Below are positions 1-5,733 of a stretch of 5,733 nt of DNA, one piece after another. A program made the translations under genes and the position numbers. The stretch is from Ruminococcaceae bacterium UBA5401 (GTDB lineage: Bacteria; Bacillota; Clostridia; Oscillospirales; Acutalibacteraceae), in contig DHOB01000059.1 of assembly GCA_002409675.1 (NCBI GenBank), positions 1 through 5,733 of the forward strand, written 5' to 3'. The stretch's first letter is position 1, and each line of letters starts with the position of its first letter. Below the pieces are notes generated by a model, which did no database searches, had not been told where the DNA came from, and saw only the letters and a program-made list of their open reading frames with translations.

Positions 1-1
1 A

Positions 2-2440
2 ATCGAGGGCTTCTCCCAAAAAATCGCCGGGCTGACCGCACAGGCCGCTCAGGAAAAAACCGCCGGGACGGCGGCGGCGGCCTCCATCGCGGAGATCGGG
101 CTGCGCCTCGCGGACATCCGGAAAAGCGGGCGGGAGAAGCGGGAGCGCGAGCAGAGCCTTGCGGCGCAGGCGGAAAAGCTCGGGCACGGGCTCGCGCAGG
201 CGCAGGAGCGCATCCGCACGCTCGGGAACGCCGCCGAAGGGCACCGGATGAAGCTGCAGGCCCGGAGCGAGCGCCGGAAGACCGCCGAAAAAGAGAGCGA
301 AAAGCTGCGGCTGGACCTTGAGGAACGGCTCCGGCGCGCCCGCCTGCTGGAAGACCTGGAGCGAAACCTGGAGGGCTTCTCGCAGAGCGTCAAGACCGTG
401 ATGCGCGAAGCGGGCCGCGGCGGCCTGGGCGGCGTGCGCGGCCCGGTTTCCCGGCTGATGCGCGTGCCCGGAAAATACGCCCTCGCCATGGAGACCGCCC
501 TCGGCGGCGCCATGCAGGACGTTGTGGTCGAAAGCGAGCGGGACGCGAAGCGCGCAATCGCTTATTTGAAGCGGGTCGGCGGCGGGCGCGCGACCTTCCT
601 GCCGATGGGCACGGTGCGCGGCAGGACGCTTTCGGCGCCGGGCCTTTCCGCCTGCGCCGGCTTTGTGGGGCTGGCGCCGCAGCTCTGCTCCTTCGGGGAG
701 GAATACCGCGGCGTGGTGGAGTTTCTGCTCGGCCGCGTCGCCGTGGCCGAGGACCTCGACAGCGCCGCCGCCATCGCCGCCAAATACGGCTACCGGTTCC
801 GCGTGGTCTCGCTGGACGGGCAGGTCGTCAATCCGGGCGGCTCGCTGACCGGCGGCTCCCGCGCCAGAAATTCCGGGCTTTTGAGCCGCGCTTCCGAGAT
901 TGAGGCCCTCCGCAGGCAGGCCGGGGAACTGCGGGCGCGGGCGGCGGACGCCGCGGCCGCGCTGAAAAAGGCGCAGGAGGAGGAATCGGCGGCAGAAGCC
1001 GACCTGACGGCGGCATCCGGCGAACTTTCTTCCGCCAAGGAGGAGCGGGTCCGCCTGGATGCCGAATGCCGGCGCACGCAGGCCGATTTGCAGACGCTGC
1101 GCCGCGACCGCGAAGCCCTTTCGGCGGAAGAGGACGCGGCGAACGCCCGCCTCGCCGACCAGCAAAAAATCCGGCAGGGCGCGGAGGAAAAATCCGCCGC
1201 GCTGGAGGGGCAGGCCGGCCGCCTGCGCGAATCGCTTTCCGCGGCGAGCGGCAACCGCGAGGAGATGAACCGCCGGTGCGACGCCCTCACGGGGCAAATC
1301 CGGAAAATCGAGCTGGACCGTCTCGCCGCGCGGAAGGACGTCCAGTCTTTGGAATCCTCCGTCGCGGATATCGAGGAGCACCGGCGCGGGCACCGCGAGA
1401 AAATCGAGGCGCTCAAGAAAGAAATTGAAGAATTGAGCGCGTCGGACCGGCAGCTGCAGGAGAAAATCGACGGCCTTTCCCGGCGGGCGCAGGACCTGCG
1501 CGCACAGGCGAAAAGGGCCGCGGCGCTGGTCGAAGAGCTGAACGGAAAACGGATGGCGCTCGAGAAGCGCACGGGCGAGCTGCGGACGCAGGAGCGCGAG
1601 AAATCCGAAGAGAAAGAGCGGGCGGGGCACGACCTGGCCCTCCTTCAGGAACGCAGGGCCAACCTGCAGAAGGAATACGACGGTATCGTCGCAAAATTAT
1701 GGGAAGAATATGAACTGACCCGCCGCGAAGCCGAGCGGCAGGCGCCGGAAAATATCGGCGACCCGGCTCAGGCGAAAAAGCGCCTGAATGAGCTGAAAAG
1801 CGAAATCCGCGCGCTCGGCGCGGTGAACGTGGCCGCCGTGGAGGAATACAAGCAGGTTTCGGCCCGCTACGAGTTTTTGAAGGCGCAGATTGCGGACGCC
1901 GAAAAATCCCGCGACGAGCTGAACCGGCTGATTCACAGTCTGACCCGCCAGATGCAGGACCTGTTCACCCAGCGGTTCGACCAGATTAACCGCAACTTCG
2001 CCGAGACGTTCCGCGACCTGTTCGGCGGGGGCACGGGTTCCCTCTCCCTGACGGACCCGAACGACGTGCTCGGCTCCGGAATCGAAATTTCCGTCCGGCT
2101 GCCCGGCAAGACCGTCTCCCGCCTGGAGGCGCTCTCCGGAGGGGAGAAGGCTCTGGTCGCCATCGCCCTGTATTTCGCCATCATGAAGGTCAATCCGCCG
2201 CCCTTCTGCGTGCTGGACGAAATCGAGGCGGCGCTGGACGACGTGAACGTCACGCGGTTCGCGTCCTATCTGCGCAAGATGAACCGGAACACGCAGTTTA
2301 TCGTCATCACCCACCGCCGTGGCAGCATGGAGGAGGCCGACGTGCTGTACGGCGTCACCATGCAGGACGAGGGCGTCTCCAAACTGCTGGAGATGCCCGT
2401 CGCCCAGCTCGAGGCAAAGCTCGGAATCGGCAGAGGATGA
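2..2440 (+). CDS. smc: Chromosome segregation protein SMC, C-terminal part (5' end outside window)
   Basis: This is the ATPase of the bacterial condensin (SMC-ScpAB), which compacts and segregates the nucleoid. The frame is open from base 2, giving 812 residues; a full SMC is about 1,190, so the N-terminal head with Walker A and part of the first coiled coil lie upstream of the window. Visible parts, numbered from the window edge: charged coiled coil at about 1-135; hinge dimerisation domain at about 140-287, with LLGR at 242-245 and the conserved GGSLTGGS at 279-286; a long Glu/Lys/Arg/Ala-rich returning coiled coil at about 290-600; ALGAVN at 604-609 leading into the C-terminal head; ABC signature LSGGEKAL at 711-718; Walker B ending in Asp739-Glu740 (Glu740 is the catalytic base); and switch histidine His771 in ITHRRGSMEEAD. 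The frame is intact and the gene ends normally in TGA. An internal ATG at 248 is not a real start, because homologous coiled coil continues upstream of it. Identification is very secure. Confidence 0.97.
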   Translation: MEGFSQKIAGLTAQAAQEKTAGTAAAASIAEIGLRLADIRKSGREKREREQSLAAQAEKLGHGLAQAQERIRTLGNAAEGHRMKLQARSERRKTAEKESEKLRLDLEERLRRARLLEDLERNLEGFSQSVKTVMREAGRGGLGGVRGPVSRLMRVPGKYALAMETALGGAMQDVVVESERDAKRAIAYLKRVGGGRATFLPMGTVRGRTLSAPGLSACAGFVGLAPQLCSFGEEYRGVVEFLLGRVAVAEDLDSAAAIAAKYGYRFRVVSLDGQVVNPGGSLTGGSRARNSGLLSRASEIEALRRQAGELRARAADAAAALKKAQEEESAAEADLTAASGELSSAKEERVRLDAECRRTQADLQTLRRDREALSAEEDAANARLADQQKIRQGAEEKSAALEGQAGRLRESLSAASGNREEMNRRCDALTGQIRKIELDRLAARKDVQSLESSVADIEEHRRGHREKIEALKKEIEELSASDRQLQEKIDGLSRRAQDLRAQAKRAAALVEELNGKRMALEKRTGELRTQEREKSEEKERAGHDLALLQERRANLQKEYDGIVAKLWEEYELTRREAERQAPENIGDPAQAKKRLNELKSEIRALGAVNVAAVEEYKQVSARYEFLKAQIADAEKSRDELNRLIHSLTRQMQDLFTQRFDQINRNFAETFRDLFGGGTGSLSLTDPNDVLGSGIEISVRLPGKTVSRLEALSGGEKALVAIALYFAIMKVNPPPFCVLDEIEAALDDVNVTRFASYLRKMNRNTQFIVITHRRGSMEEADVLYGVTMQDEGVSKLLEMPVAQLEAKLGIGRG

Positions 2441-2443
2441 CGG

Positions 2444-2450
2444 AAAGGAG
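2444..2450 (+). promoter_or_regulatory. Ribosome binding site of ftsY
   Basis: AAAGGAG lies six bases before the ATG at 2457, inside the 16-nt gap after the smc stop. It fixes the ftsY start, although the same frame is open further upstream within smc. Confidence 0.8.
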
Positions 2451-2456
2451 CAAGGA

Positions 2457-3371
2457 ATGGGACTGTTTTCCAAAATCAGGGACGGCCTGAAAAAAACGAG
2501 GGAGAGCATGGGCGCGTCGATGAACTCCATGCTGCATTCCTTCACCAGAATCGACGACGATCTGTTCGAGTCGCTGGAGGAGCTGCTGGTGATGGGGGAC
2601 GTCGGCGTGCCGACCGCGGAGCGCATCTGCGCGGATTTGAAAAAGCAGGTGAAGGAGCGGGGCGTGACCGACCCGGCGCAAATCACCGGAATGCTCAAAA
2701 AAACCGTGGCGGATATCCTGCGCGGCGGCGAAGAGCTGGACCTTTCCACCAAGCCTTCCATCGTCCTTGTGGTCGGCGTCAACGGCGTCGGAAAGACGAC
2801 GACCGTCGGCAAGCTGGCCGCCATGCTGACCGGCCGGGGCAAAAAGGTGATTCTCGCCGCGGCGGACACCTTCCGCGCCGCCGCGACGGAGCAGCTTGAG
2901 GTCTGGGCGCGGCGCTCCGGGGCGGAGATGGTCAGCCAGTCGCCGGGCAGCGACCCCGCGTCGGTCGTCTTCGATTCCATCGCGGCCGCCAAGGCCCGCG
3001 GCGCGGACGTGGTGCTCTGCGACACGGCCGGGCGCCTGCACAACAAAAAGAACCTGATGGACGAGCTTGCGAAAATCGACCGGGTCATCCGGCGGGAAGC
3101 GCCGGACTGCGCCCAGGAGGTGCTGCTGGTGCTGGACGCCGCCACGGGCCAGAACGCCGTGAACCAGGCGCGGGAATTCAAGGCTTCGGCGCCGGTCACC
3201 GGCATCGTGCTGACCAAGCTGGACGGCACGCCGCGCGGCGGGGTCATCCTCGCCATCCGGGAAGAGCTCGGCCTGCCGGTCAAATTCATCGGCGTGGGGG
3301 AGCAGGCCGACGACCTGCAGCCGTTCGACGCCGACCAGTTTGCCGAAGCGCTGTTTGCCGAACAGGAGTGA
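2457..3371 (+). CDS. ftsY: Signal recognition particle receptor FtsY
   Basis: FtsY is the SRP-family GTPase that docks Ffh-bound ribosomes at the membrane and passes nascent membrane proteins to SecYEG. The product is 304 residues, the short Gram-positive type without the long acidic A domain of E. coli FtsY. It opens with a basic amphipathic stretch (MGLFSKIRDGLKKTR) that resembles the membrane-binding helix of the family. The helical N domain spans about 20-95. The G domain follows, with the P-loop GVNGVGKTT at 107-115 (Lys113), the DTFRAAA motif at 137-143, DTAGR at 189-193 and the guanine-specificity motif TKLDG at 253-257. The C-terminus carries the typical QPFDADQFAEALF. The ATG is chosen by its ribosome binding site and by the family N-terminus. 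It follows smc by 16 nt, the pairing also seen in Bacillus, so co-transcription is likely. The absence of an Ffh-type methionine-rich M domain distinguishes it from Ffh. Confidence 0.97.
   Translation: MGLFSKIRDGLKKTRESMGASMNSMLHSFTRIDDDLFESLEELLVMGDVGVPTAERICADLKKQVKERGVTDPAQITGMLKKTVADILRGGEELDLSTKPSIVLVVGVNGVGKTTTVGKLAAMLTGRGKKVILAAADTFRAAATEQLEVWARRSGAEMVSQSPGSDPASVVFDSIAAAKARGADVVLCDTAGRLHNKKNLMDELAKIDRVIRREAPDCAQEVLLVLDAATGQNAVNQAREFKASAPVTGIVLTKLDGTPRGGVILAIREELGLPVKFIGVGEQADDLQPFDADQFAEALFAEQE
3364..3368 (+). promoter_or_regulatory. Ribosome binding site of rdgB, inside the end of ftsY
   Basis: AGGAG sits within the last codons of ftsY, eight bases before the ATG at 3377. A competing in-frame GTG at 3368 shares its first base with this site and overlaps the ftsY stop (GTGA). 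It has no well-spaced site of its own, so the ATG is preferred. Confidence 0.75.
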
Positions 3372-3376
3372 GCAAG

Positions 3377-3964
3377 ATGGAACTGGTGATTGCGACCCAC
3401 AACCGGAACAAGGTCGTGGAGTTCGGGCGGATTCTGCGGCCCCTCGGCGTCCGCGCGGTGTCCGCGGAGCTGCCGGAGGTCGAGGAAACGGGAAAGACCT
3501 TTGCGGAAAACGCGTTTTTAAAGGCGGATTCCGCCTGCCGCGCGGCGGGCCGCCCCGCCGTGGCGGACGACTCCGGCCTTGCGGTCGGGGCGCTCGGCGG
3601 GGCGCCGGGAATCTATTCGGCGCGCTACGCGGGGGAAGGTGCCCCGAACGGGGCGCGCATCAAAAAACTGCTTTCCGCCCTCAAAGGCGTCCCTGCGGAA
3701 AAGCGCGGCGCACAGTTCGTCTGCGCCATCTGCTGCGTCTTCCCGAACGGAGACCGGATTACGGCTCAGGGGCGCTGCCAGGGCCGCATCGCGTTTGCCC
3801 CGAAAGGGGAAGGCGGGTTCGGCTACGACCCGGTTTTCCTGTTCGGGGAAAGGACGTTCGCCGAGCTTTCCCCGGAAGAAAAGGACCGCGTCAGCCACCG
3901 GGGAAAAGCGCTGCGGGCTTTCGCGGAAAAACTGAAACGGTATAAGGAGGGACGTCCATGCTGA
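3377..3964 (+). CDS. rdgB: XTP/dITP diphosphatase (non-canonical purine NTP pyrophosphatase, RdgB/HAM1 family)
   Basis: This is a house-cleaning enzyme that hydrolyses ITP, dITP and XTP to the monophosphate plus pyrophosphate, keeping deaminated purines out of DNA and RNA; the family needs Mg2+ and acts as a cytoplasmic dimer. The product is 195 residues, the usual length. Family motifs appear in order: ATHNRNK at 6-12 (nucleotide and phosphate binding), the ETGKTFAENAFLKA segment, ADDSGL at 63-68 with the probable catalytic Asp65, GAPGIYSARYAG, GYDPVF at 149-154 (base recognition) and SHRGKAL at 173-179. All key residues are present. One oddity is a Cys cluster, Cys116, Cys119 and Cys120, in the central strand region. 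The gene starts five bases after the ftsY stop, and its last seven bases overlap yhbY, which suggests coupled translation. A GTG three codons upstream is a less likely start. Confidence 0.96.
   Translation: MELVIATHNRNKVVEFGRILRPLGVRAVSAELPEVEETGKTFAENAFLKADSACRAAGRPAVADDSGLAVGALGGAPGIYSARYAGEGAPNGARIKKLLSALKGVPAEKRGAQFVCAICCVFPNGDRITAQGRCQGRIAFAPKGEGGFGYDPVFLFGERTFAELSPEEKDRVSHRGKALRAFAEKLKRYKEGRPC
3944..3950 (+). promoter_or_regulatory. Strong ribosome binding site of yhbY inside rdgB
   Basis: AAGGAGG, close to a perfect anti-16S match, lies within the last codons of rdgB and seven bases before the yhbY ATG at 3958. It supports that start despite the overlap with rdgB. Confidence 0.85.
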
Positions 3965-4251
3965 CGGGAAAACAGCGCGCGTACCTGCGCTCACTGGCGA
4001 ATCCGGCCGAGACCATCCTGATTGTGGGCAAGGGCGGCGTCGCCGCCGACACGGTCCGGCAGGCCGACGACGCGCTGACCGCGCGCGAGCTCCTCAAGGG
4101 CCGCGCGCTGGAGACCGCCCCGCTTTCCCCGCGCGAGGCGGCGGAGCGCATCGCCCGGCAGACTTCTTCCGAAGTCGTGCAGGTCATCGGTTCGCGGTTC
4201 GTGCTGTACCGCAAAAACCCGAAACAGCCGAAAATTAATCTTCCAAAATGA
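3958..4251 (+). CDS. yhbY: Ribosome assembly RNA-binding protein, YhbY/CRM domain family
   Basis: This is a small RNA-binding protein made of a single CRM domain (YhbY in E. coli, YqeI in B. subtilis). Relatives associate with pre-50S ribosomal particles, so a role in large-subunit assembly is likely; direct targets cannot be read from the sequence. The 97 residues match the family length. The opening LTGKQRAYLRSLA and the GKGG loop at 24-27, the GxxG-type RNA contact of CRM domains, are clear. The later EVVQVIGSRFVLYRKNP strand is also typical, and the tail is short and basic (KNPKQPK). The start overlaps the end of rdgB by seven bases behind a strong ribosome binding site, pointing to translational coupling. 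The downstream partner nadD is the same as in the Bacillus yqeI-nadD-yqeK-rsfS block. Confidence 0.95.
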   Translation: MLTGKQRAYLRSLANPAETILIVGKGGVAADTVRQADDALTARELLKGRALETAPLSPREAAERIARQTSSEVVQVIGSRFVLYRKNPKQPKINLPK

Positions 4252-4269
4252 CGCGGAATGTAATATGAT
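4241..4269 (+). promoter_or_regulatory. Possible internal promoter before nadD
   Basis: The end of yhbY and the gap to nadD (about 4231-4280) form an AT-rich island in otherwise GC-rich DNA. TATGAT at 4264-4269 matches the sigma-A -10 consensus at five of six positions. The hexamer 17 bases upstream, TTCCAA at 4241-4246, is a poor -35 (three of six), and there is no TGn extension. Transcription would begin near 4276. The call is tentative and rests mainly on composition and the -10 match. Confidence 0.3.
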
Positions 4270-4301
4270 AGAGAATAATGAAGCGCCAATCGGGTGAAGC
4301 C

Positions 4302-4898
4302 ATGCGGAAGATAGCGATTCTCGGCGGGACGTTCAACCCCATCCACAACGGCCACCTGCACCTTGCCGGATGCTTTGCAAAGCTGCTGGGGGTGCAGAAG
4401 GTGCTGCTGATTCCGACGTACCTGCCGCCGCACAAATCGGCGCCGGACCTCGCCCCCGCGCGGCACAGGCTGGCCATGTGCCGCGCCGCGGCGGGCGGGA
4501 TCTTCGAGGCCAGCGACATCGAAATCCGCCGCCGCGGGCCGAGCTATACGTCCGACACGCTGCGGGAGCTGAAGGCCCTTTACCCGGACGCGGAGCTTTA
4601 CCTGATTACCGGAGAGGACATGTTCCTCACGCTGACGCAGTGGCACGAGCCGGAGACCATCTTTTCGCTCGCGACCGTCTGCGCCGCCCCGCGGAGCGCG
4701 GCGGGCCTGGGGCGCCTGCTGAAATACGCGCAGGACCTGCGGCGCATGGGCGCCAGAACCCGGGTGGAAAATATCGAGTACCTCCCCGTTTCCTCCACCA
4801 TGGTCCGCAGGGCCGTCCGGGAGGGAAAAAGCATCGCCCGCCTGGTGCCCGTCGCAGTGGAGCGCTATATCCGGGAGCATCATCTTTATCTGAGGTGA
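4302..4898 (+). CDS. nadD: Nicotinate-nucleotide adenylyltransferase NadD
   Basis: NadD transfers AMP from ATP to nicotinic acid mononucleotide to give deamido-NAD, an essential step of NAD synthesis in the cytoplasm. From this start the product has 198 residues, normal for the family. It shows the nucleotidyltransferase signature GGTFNPIHNGH at 8-18, whose His15 and His18 form the (H)xGH-type active site. RHRLAMCRAA follows, then the substrate-loop region TGEDMFLTLTQW from 103, and SSTMVRR at 164-170, the second ATP-binding signature. An in-frame ATG at 4278 would add eight residues (MKRQSGEA) but lacks a ribosome binding site and would lie at or next to the possible transcription start. The ATG at 4302 follows GGTGA at 4293-4297, a weak site at a short four-base spacing, and it gives the family-typical MRKIAILGG opening. 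The stop lies five bases before yqeK. Function is secure; the exact start is moderately so. Confidence 0.95.
   Translation: MRKIAILGGTFNPIHNGHLHLAGCFAKLLGVQKVLLIPTYLPPHKSAPDLAPARHRLAMCRAAAGGIFEASDIEIRRRGPSYTSDTLRELKALYPDAELYLITGEDMFLTLTQWHEPETIFSLATVCAAPRSAAGLGRLLKYAQDLRRMGARTRVENIEYLPVSSTMVRRAVREGKSIARLVPVAVERYIREHHLYLR
4892..4898 (+). promoter_or_regulatory. Ribosome binding site of yqeK overlapping the nadD stop
   Basis: GAGGTGA covers the last sense codon and the TGA of nadD and precedes the yqeK ATG at 4904 by five bases. It selects that ATG in a frame that stays open far upstream, and it makes coupling to nadD translation likely. Confidence 0.7.
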
Positions 4899-4903
4899 AT
4901 GGA

Positions 4904-5485
4904 ATGACTGTCGAAGACTGTAAAAAAATCATCAGGCCGCTGCTGAGCGAGCAGCGCTTTTACCATTCCACCTGCGTTTCGCGGGCGGCGAAAGAGCTGG
5001 CCCGGCGGTACGGCGCGGATGTGCATAAGGCGGAAATCGCCGGTATGCTGCACGACATCGTAAAGGACCTGCCGCAGGAGAAACAGCTCGCGCTGATGGA
5101 GCGCTACGGCGTCCGGCTTTCGCCGCTGGAGCGCTCCGCGCCGAAACTGTGGCACGCGATGCTGGGGGCGGCCTACCTGAAAAACGAGCTCAAAATCACC
5201 GACCCCGAGATCCTCGACGCCGTGCGCTACCACACCACCAGCCGGGCCGGCATGACCCTGATGGACAAGGTCCTGTTCATGGCCGACTTCATCTCCGCCG
5301 ACCGCGACTACCCCGGCGTCGAGGAGCTGCGCTCCGCGGCGCACCGGAATCTGGAGCAGGCCATGCTGAAAGGGCTCGCCTATACCATCGGCGACCTCGC
5401 GCGGCAGGGCAAACCCATCCACGCCGATACCATCGCCGCTTACAATCAGCTTGCGCTGGAGCGGGCAGGGCAGGCCAAGCCGTAG
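4904..5485 (+). CDS. yqeK: HD-domain phosphohydrolase YqeK, probable symmetrical Ap4A hydrolase
   Basis: This is a metal-dependent HD-domain protein of the YqeK family. Studied Gram-positive members split diadenosine tetraphosphate symmetrically into two ADP, replacing the ApaH enzyme of other bacteria; assignment of that activity here is by family. The product is 193 residues, the usual length. The HD metal ligands are all present: His21, the His50-Asp51 pair in MLHDIVKD, His84, His110 in RYHTT and Asp128 in MADFISADRDYPGVEELR, the latter a strong family marker. There is no signal peptide or membrane segment. The gene begins five bases after nadD, the standard arrangement, which ties it to adenine dinucleotide metabolism. 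It ends in TAG, and a 39-nt gap separates it from rsfS. The frame is open upstream into nadD, but family alignment and the ribosome binding site support ATG 4904. The family is sometimes mislabelled as an NAD-synthesis enzyme because of its neighbour. Confidence 0.94.
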   Translation: MTVEDCKKIIRPLLSEQRFYHSTCVSRAAKELARRYGADVHKAEIAGMLHDIVKDLPQEKQLALMERYGVRLSPLERSAPKLWHAMLGAAYLKNELKITDPEILDAVRYHTTSRAGMTLMDKVLFMADFISADRDYPGVEELRSAAHRNLEQAMLKGLAYTIGDLARQGKPIHADTIAAYNQLALERAGQAKP

Positions 5486-5510
5486 AAAATCATTCATGAC
5501 AAGGAGAAAG

Positions 5511-5515
5511 AAGGA
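5511..5515 (+). promoter_or_regulatory. Ribosome binding site of rsfS
   Basis: AAGGA lies nine bases before the ATG at 5525. A second purine run, AAGGAG at 5501-5506, is too far for that ATG but 12 bases from an in-frame TTG at 5519. The ATG is preferred because the resulting MTSLELAEQAV opening fits the family. Confidence 0.55.
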
Positions 5516-5524
5516 ATTTTGCGA

Positions 5525-5733
5525 ATGACGTCGCTCGAACTTGCGGAACAGGCCGTGAAGGTGCTGGACAAAAAGAAAGCCTATGATCTGAAAATGATTA
5601 AAATCAGGGACATTTCCACACTGGCCGACTATTTTGTCATCGCCACCGGCACCAGCAGCACCCATGTGAAGGCATTGGCCGACGAGCTGGAGTTTCAGCT
5701 TGGGCAGCTCGGCGTCCGGCCGGGGCATACCGA
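5525..5733 (+). CDS. rsfS: Ribosomal silencing factor RsfS, N-terminal part (3' end outside window)
   Basis: RsfS (Iojap/DUF143 family) binds ribosomal protein uL14 on the 50S subunit and blocks joining to the 30S, lowering translation in stationary phase or starvation. The first 69 complete codons are present; family members are about 105 to 120 residues, so roughly the last third or more lies beyond the edge. Diagnostic features are the opening MTSLELAEQAVKVLDKKKA, then LADYFVIATGTSSTHVKALA at about 33-52 (the conserved ADYF and GTS core) and the following amphipathic helix. It lies 39 nt after yqeK and completes the yhbY-nadD-yqeK-rsfS order. In many related genomes a LytR-type cell-wall gene sits between yqeK and rsfS, and it is absent here. 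A TTG two codons upstream is an alternative start. Confidence 0.95.
   Translation, partial: MTSLELAEQAVKVLDKKKAYDLKMIKIRDISTLADYFVIATGTSSTHVKALADELEFQLGQLGVRPGHT

Noticed and set aside
60..82. GC-rich inverted repeat (CCGCC...GGCGG) near the left edge
   Set aside because: It lies within smc coding sequence, has no following T-run, and is expected by chance in Gly/Ala-coding GC-rich DNA.
248..250. ATG at 248 as the start of a shorter SMC-like gene
   Set aside because: The same frame is open from base 2 and encodes typical coiled coil; the protein is simply cut by the window edge, and no ribosome binding site precedes this ATG.
1059..1428. Arg/Pro-rich alternative + strand frames inside the SMC coiled coil
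   Set aside because: Their composition is that of frame-shifted GC-rich coding DNA, and the SMC frame is continuous through the region.
1697..3400. 567-codon open frame on the minus strand across the end of smc and all of ftsY
   Set aside because: It is antisense to two unambiguous genes, its translation resembles no family I recognise, and it runs through the gene junction without a start signal. GC-rich third positions on the + strand remove stop codons from the antisense frame.
5486..5524. Possible terminator between yqeK and rsfS
   Set aside because: The 39-nt gap shows no stem-loop followed by a T-run; it is purine-rich and is better explained as the rsfS ribosome binding region.
3891..5728. 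Long minus-strand frames opposite yhbY-nadD (3891-4883) and yqeK-rsfS (4886-5728)
   Set aside because: Both are shadows of well-supported + strand genes, with low-complexity Gly/Arg/His-rich translations and no ribosome binding site or conserved motif.
1..5733. Mobile element, CRISPR array, tRNA, riboswitch or defence gene
   Set aside because: I looked on both strands for direct and inverted repeats, transposase or integrase motifs and tRNA-like folds and saw none; the window is almost entirely filled by conserved housekeeping genes.

Overview
This window is a dense, single-strand stretch of housekeeping genes from a GC-rich (over 60% by eye, not counted) member of the Firmicutes. It is most likely a clostridial lineage of the Oscillospiraceae/Ruminococcaceae type. 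The reasons are the gene set and order, the strong AGGAGG-like ribosome binding sites, and the Gram-positive style of the proteins (a short FtsY, a YqeK HD protein next to NadD, and a YhbY/NadD/YqeK/RsfS block). The placement is inference; no species can be named from this sequence alone.

Layout, all on the + strand: the C-terminal two thirds of smc (2-2440, cut by the left edge), ftsY (2457-3371), rdgB (3377-3964), yhbY (3958-4251), nadD (4302-4898), yqeK (4904-5485) and the start of rsfS (5525-5733, cut by the right edge). Neighbouring genes overlap or lie 5 to 50 nt apart, and no convincing terminator was found between any pair, so they can be read as one operon or two abutting ones. The largest gap, 50 nt between yhbY and nadD, is conspicuously AT-rich and may hold an internal promoter. 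No stretch longer than 300 bases lacks a gene.

The genes cover core processes. SMC organises and segregates the chromosome, and FtsY is the receptor for the signal recognition particle. RdgB removes non-canonical purine nucleotides, YhbY is a ribosome-associated RNA-binding protein, and NadD makes the NAD dinucleotide. YqeK is an HD-domain hydrolase whose studied relatives split Ap4A, and RsfS silences ribosomes. In Bacillus subtilis the smc-ftsY pair and the yqeI(yhbY)-nadD-yqeK-rsfS block lie at separate loci; here they are joined through rdgB.

I found no mobile element, CRISPR array, tRNA, rRNA, toxin-antitoxin pair or defence gene, and nothing that amounts to a previously undescribed system. 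The points worth a second look are small: the possible internal promoter, two uncertain starts, a translationally coupled overlap, a ten-codon mini-ORF before rsfS, a cysteine cluster in RdgB, and the joined operon arrangement.
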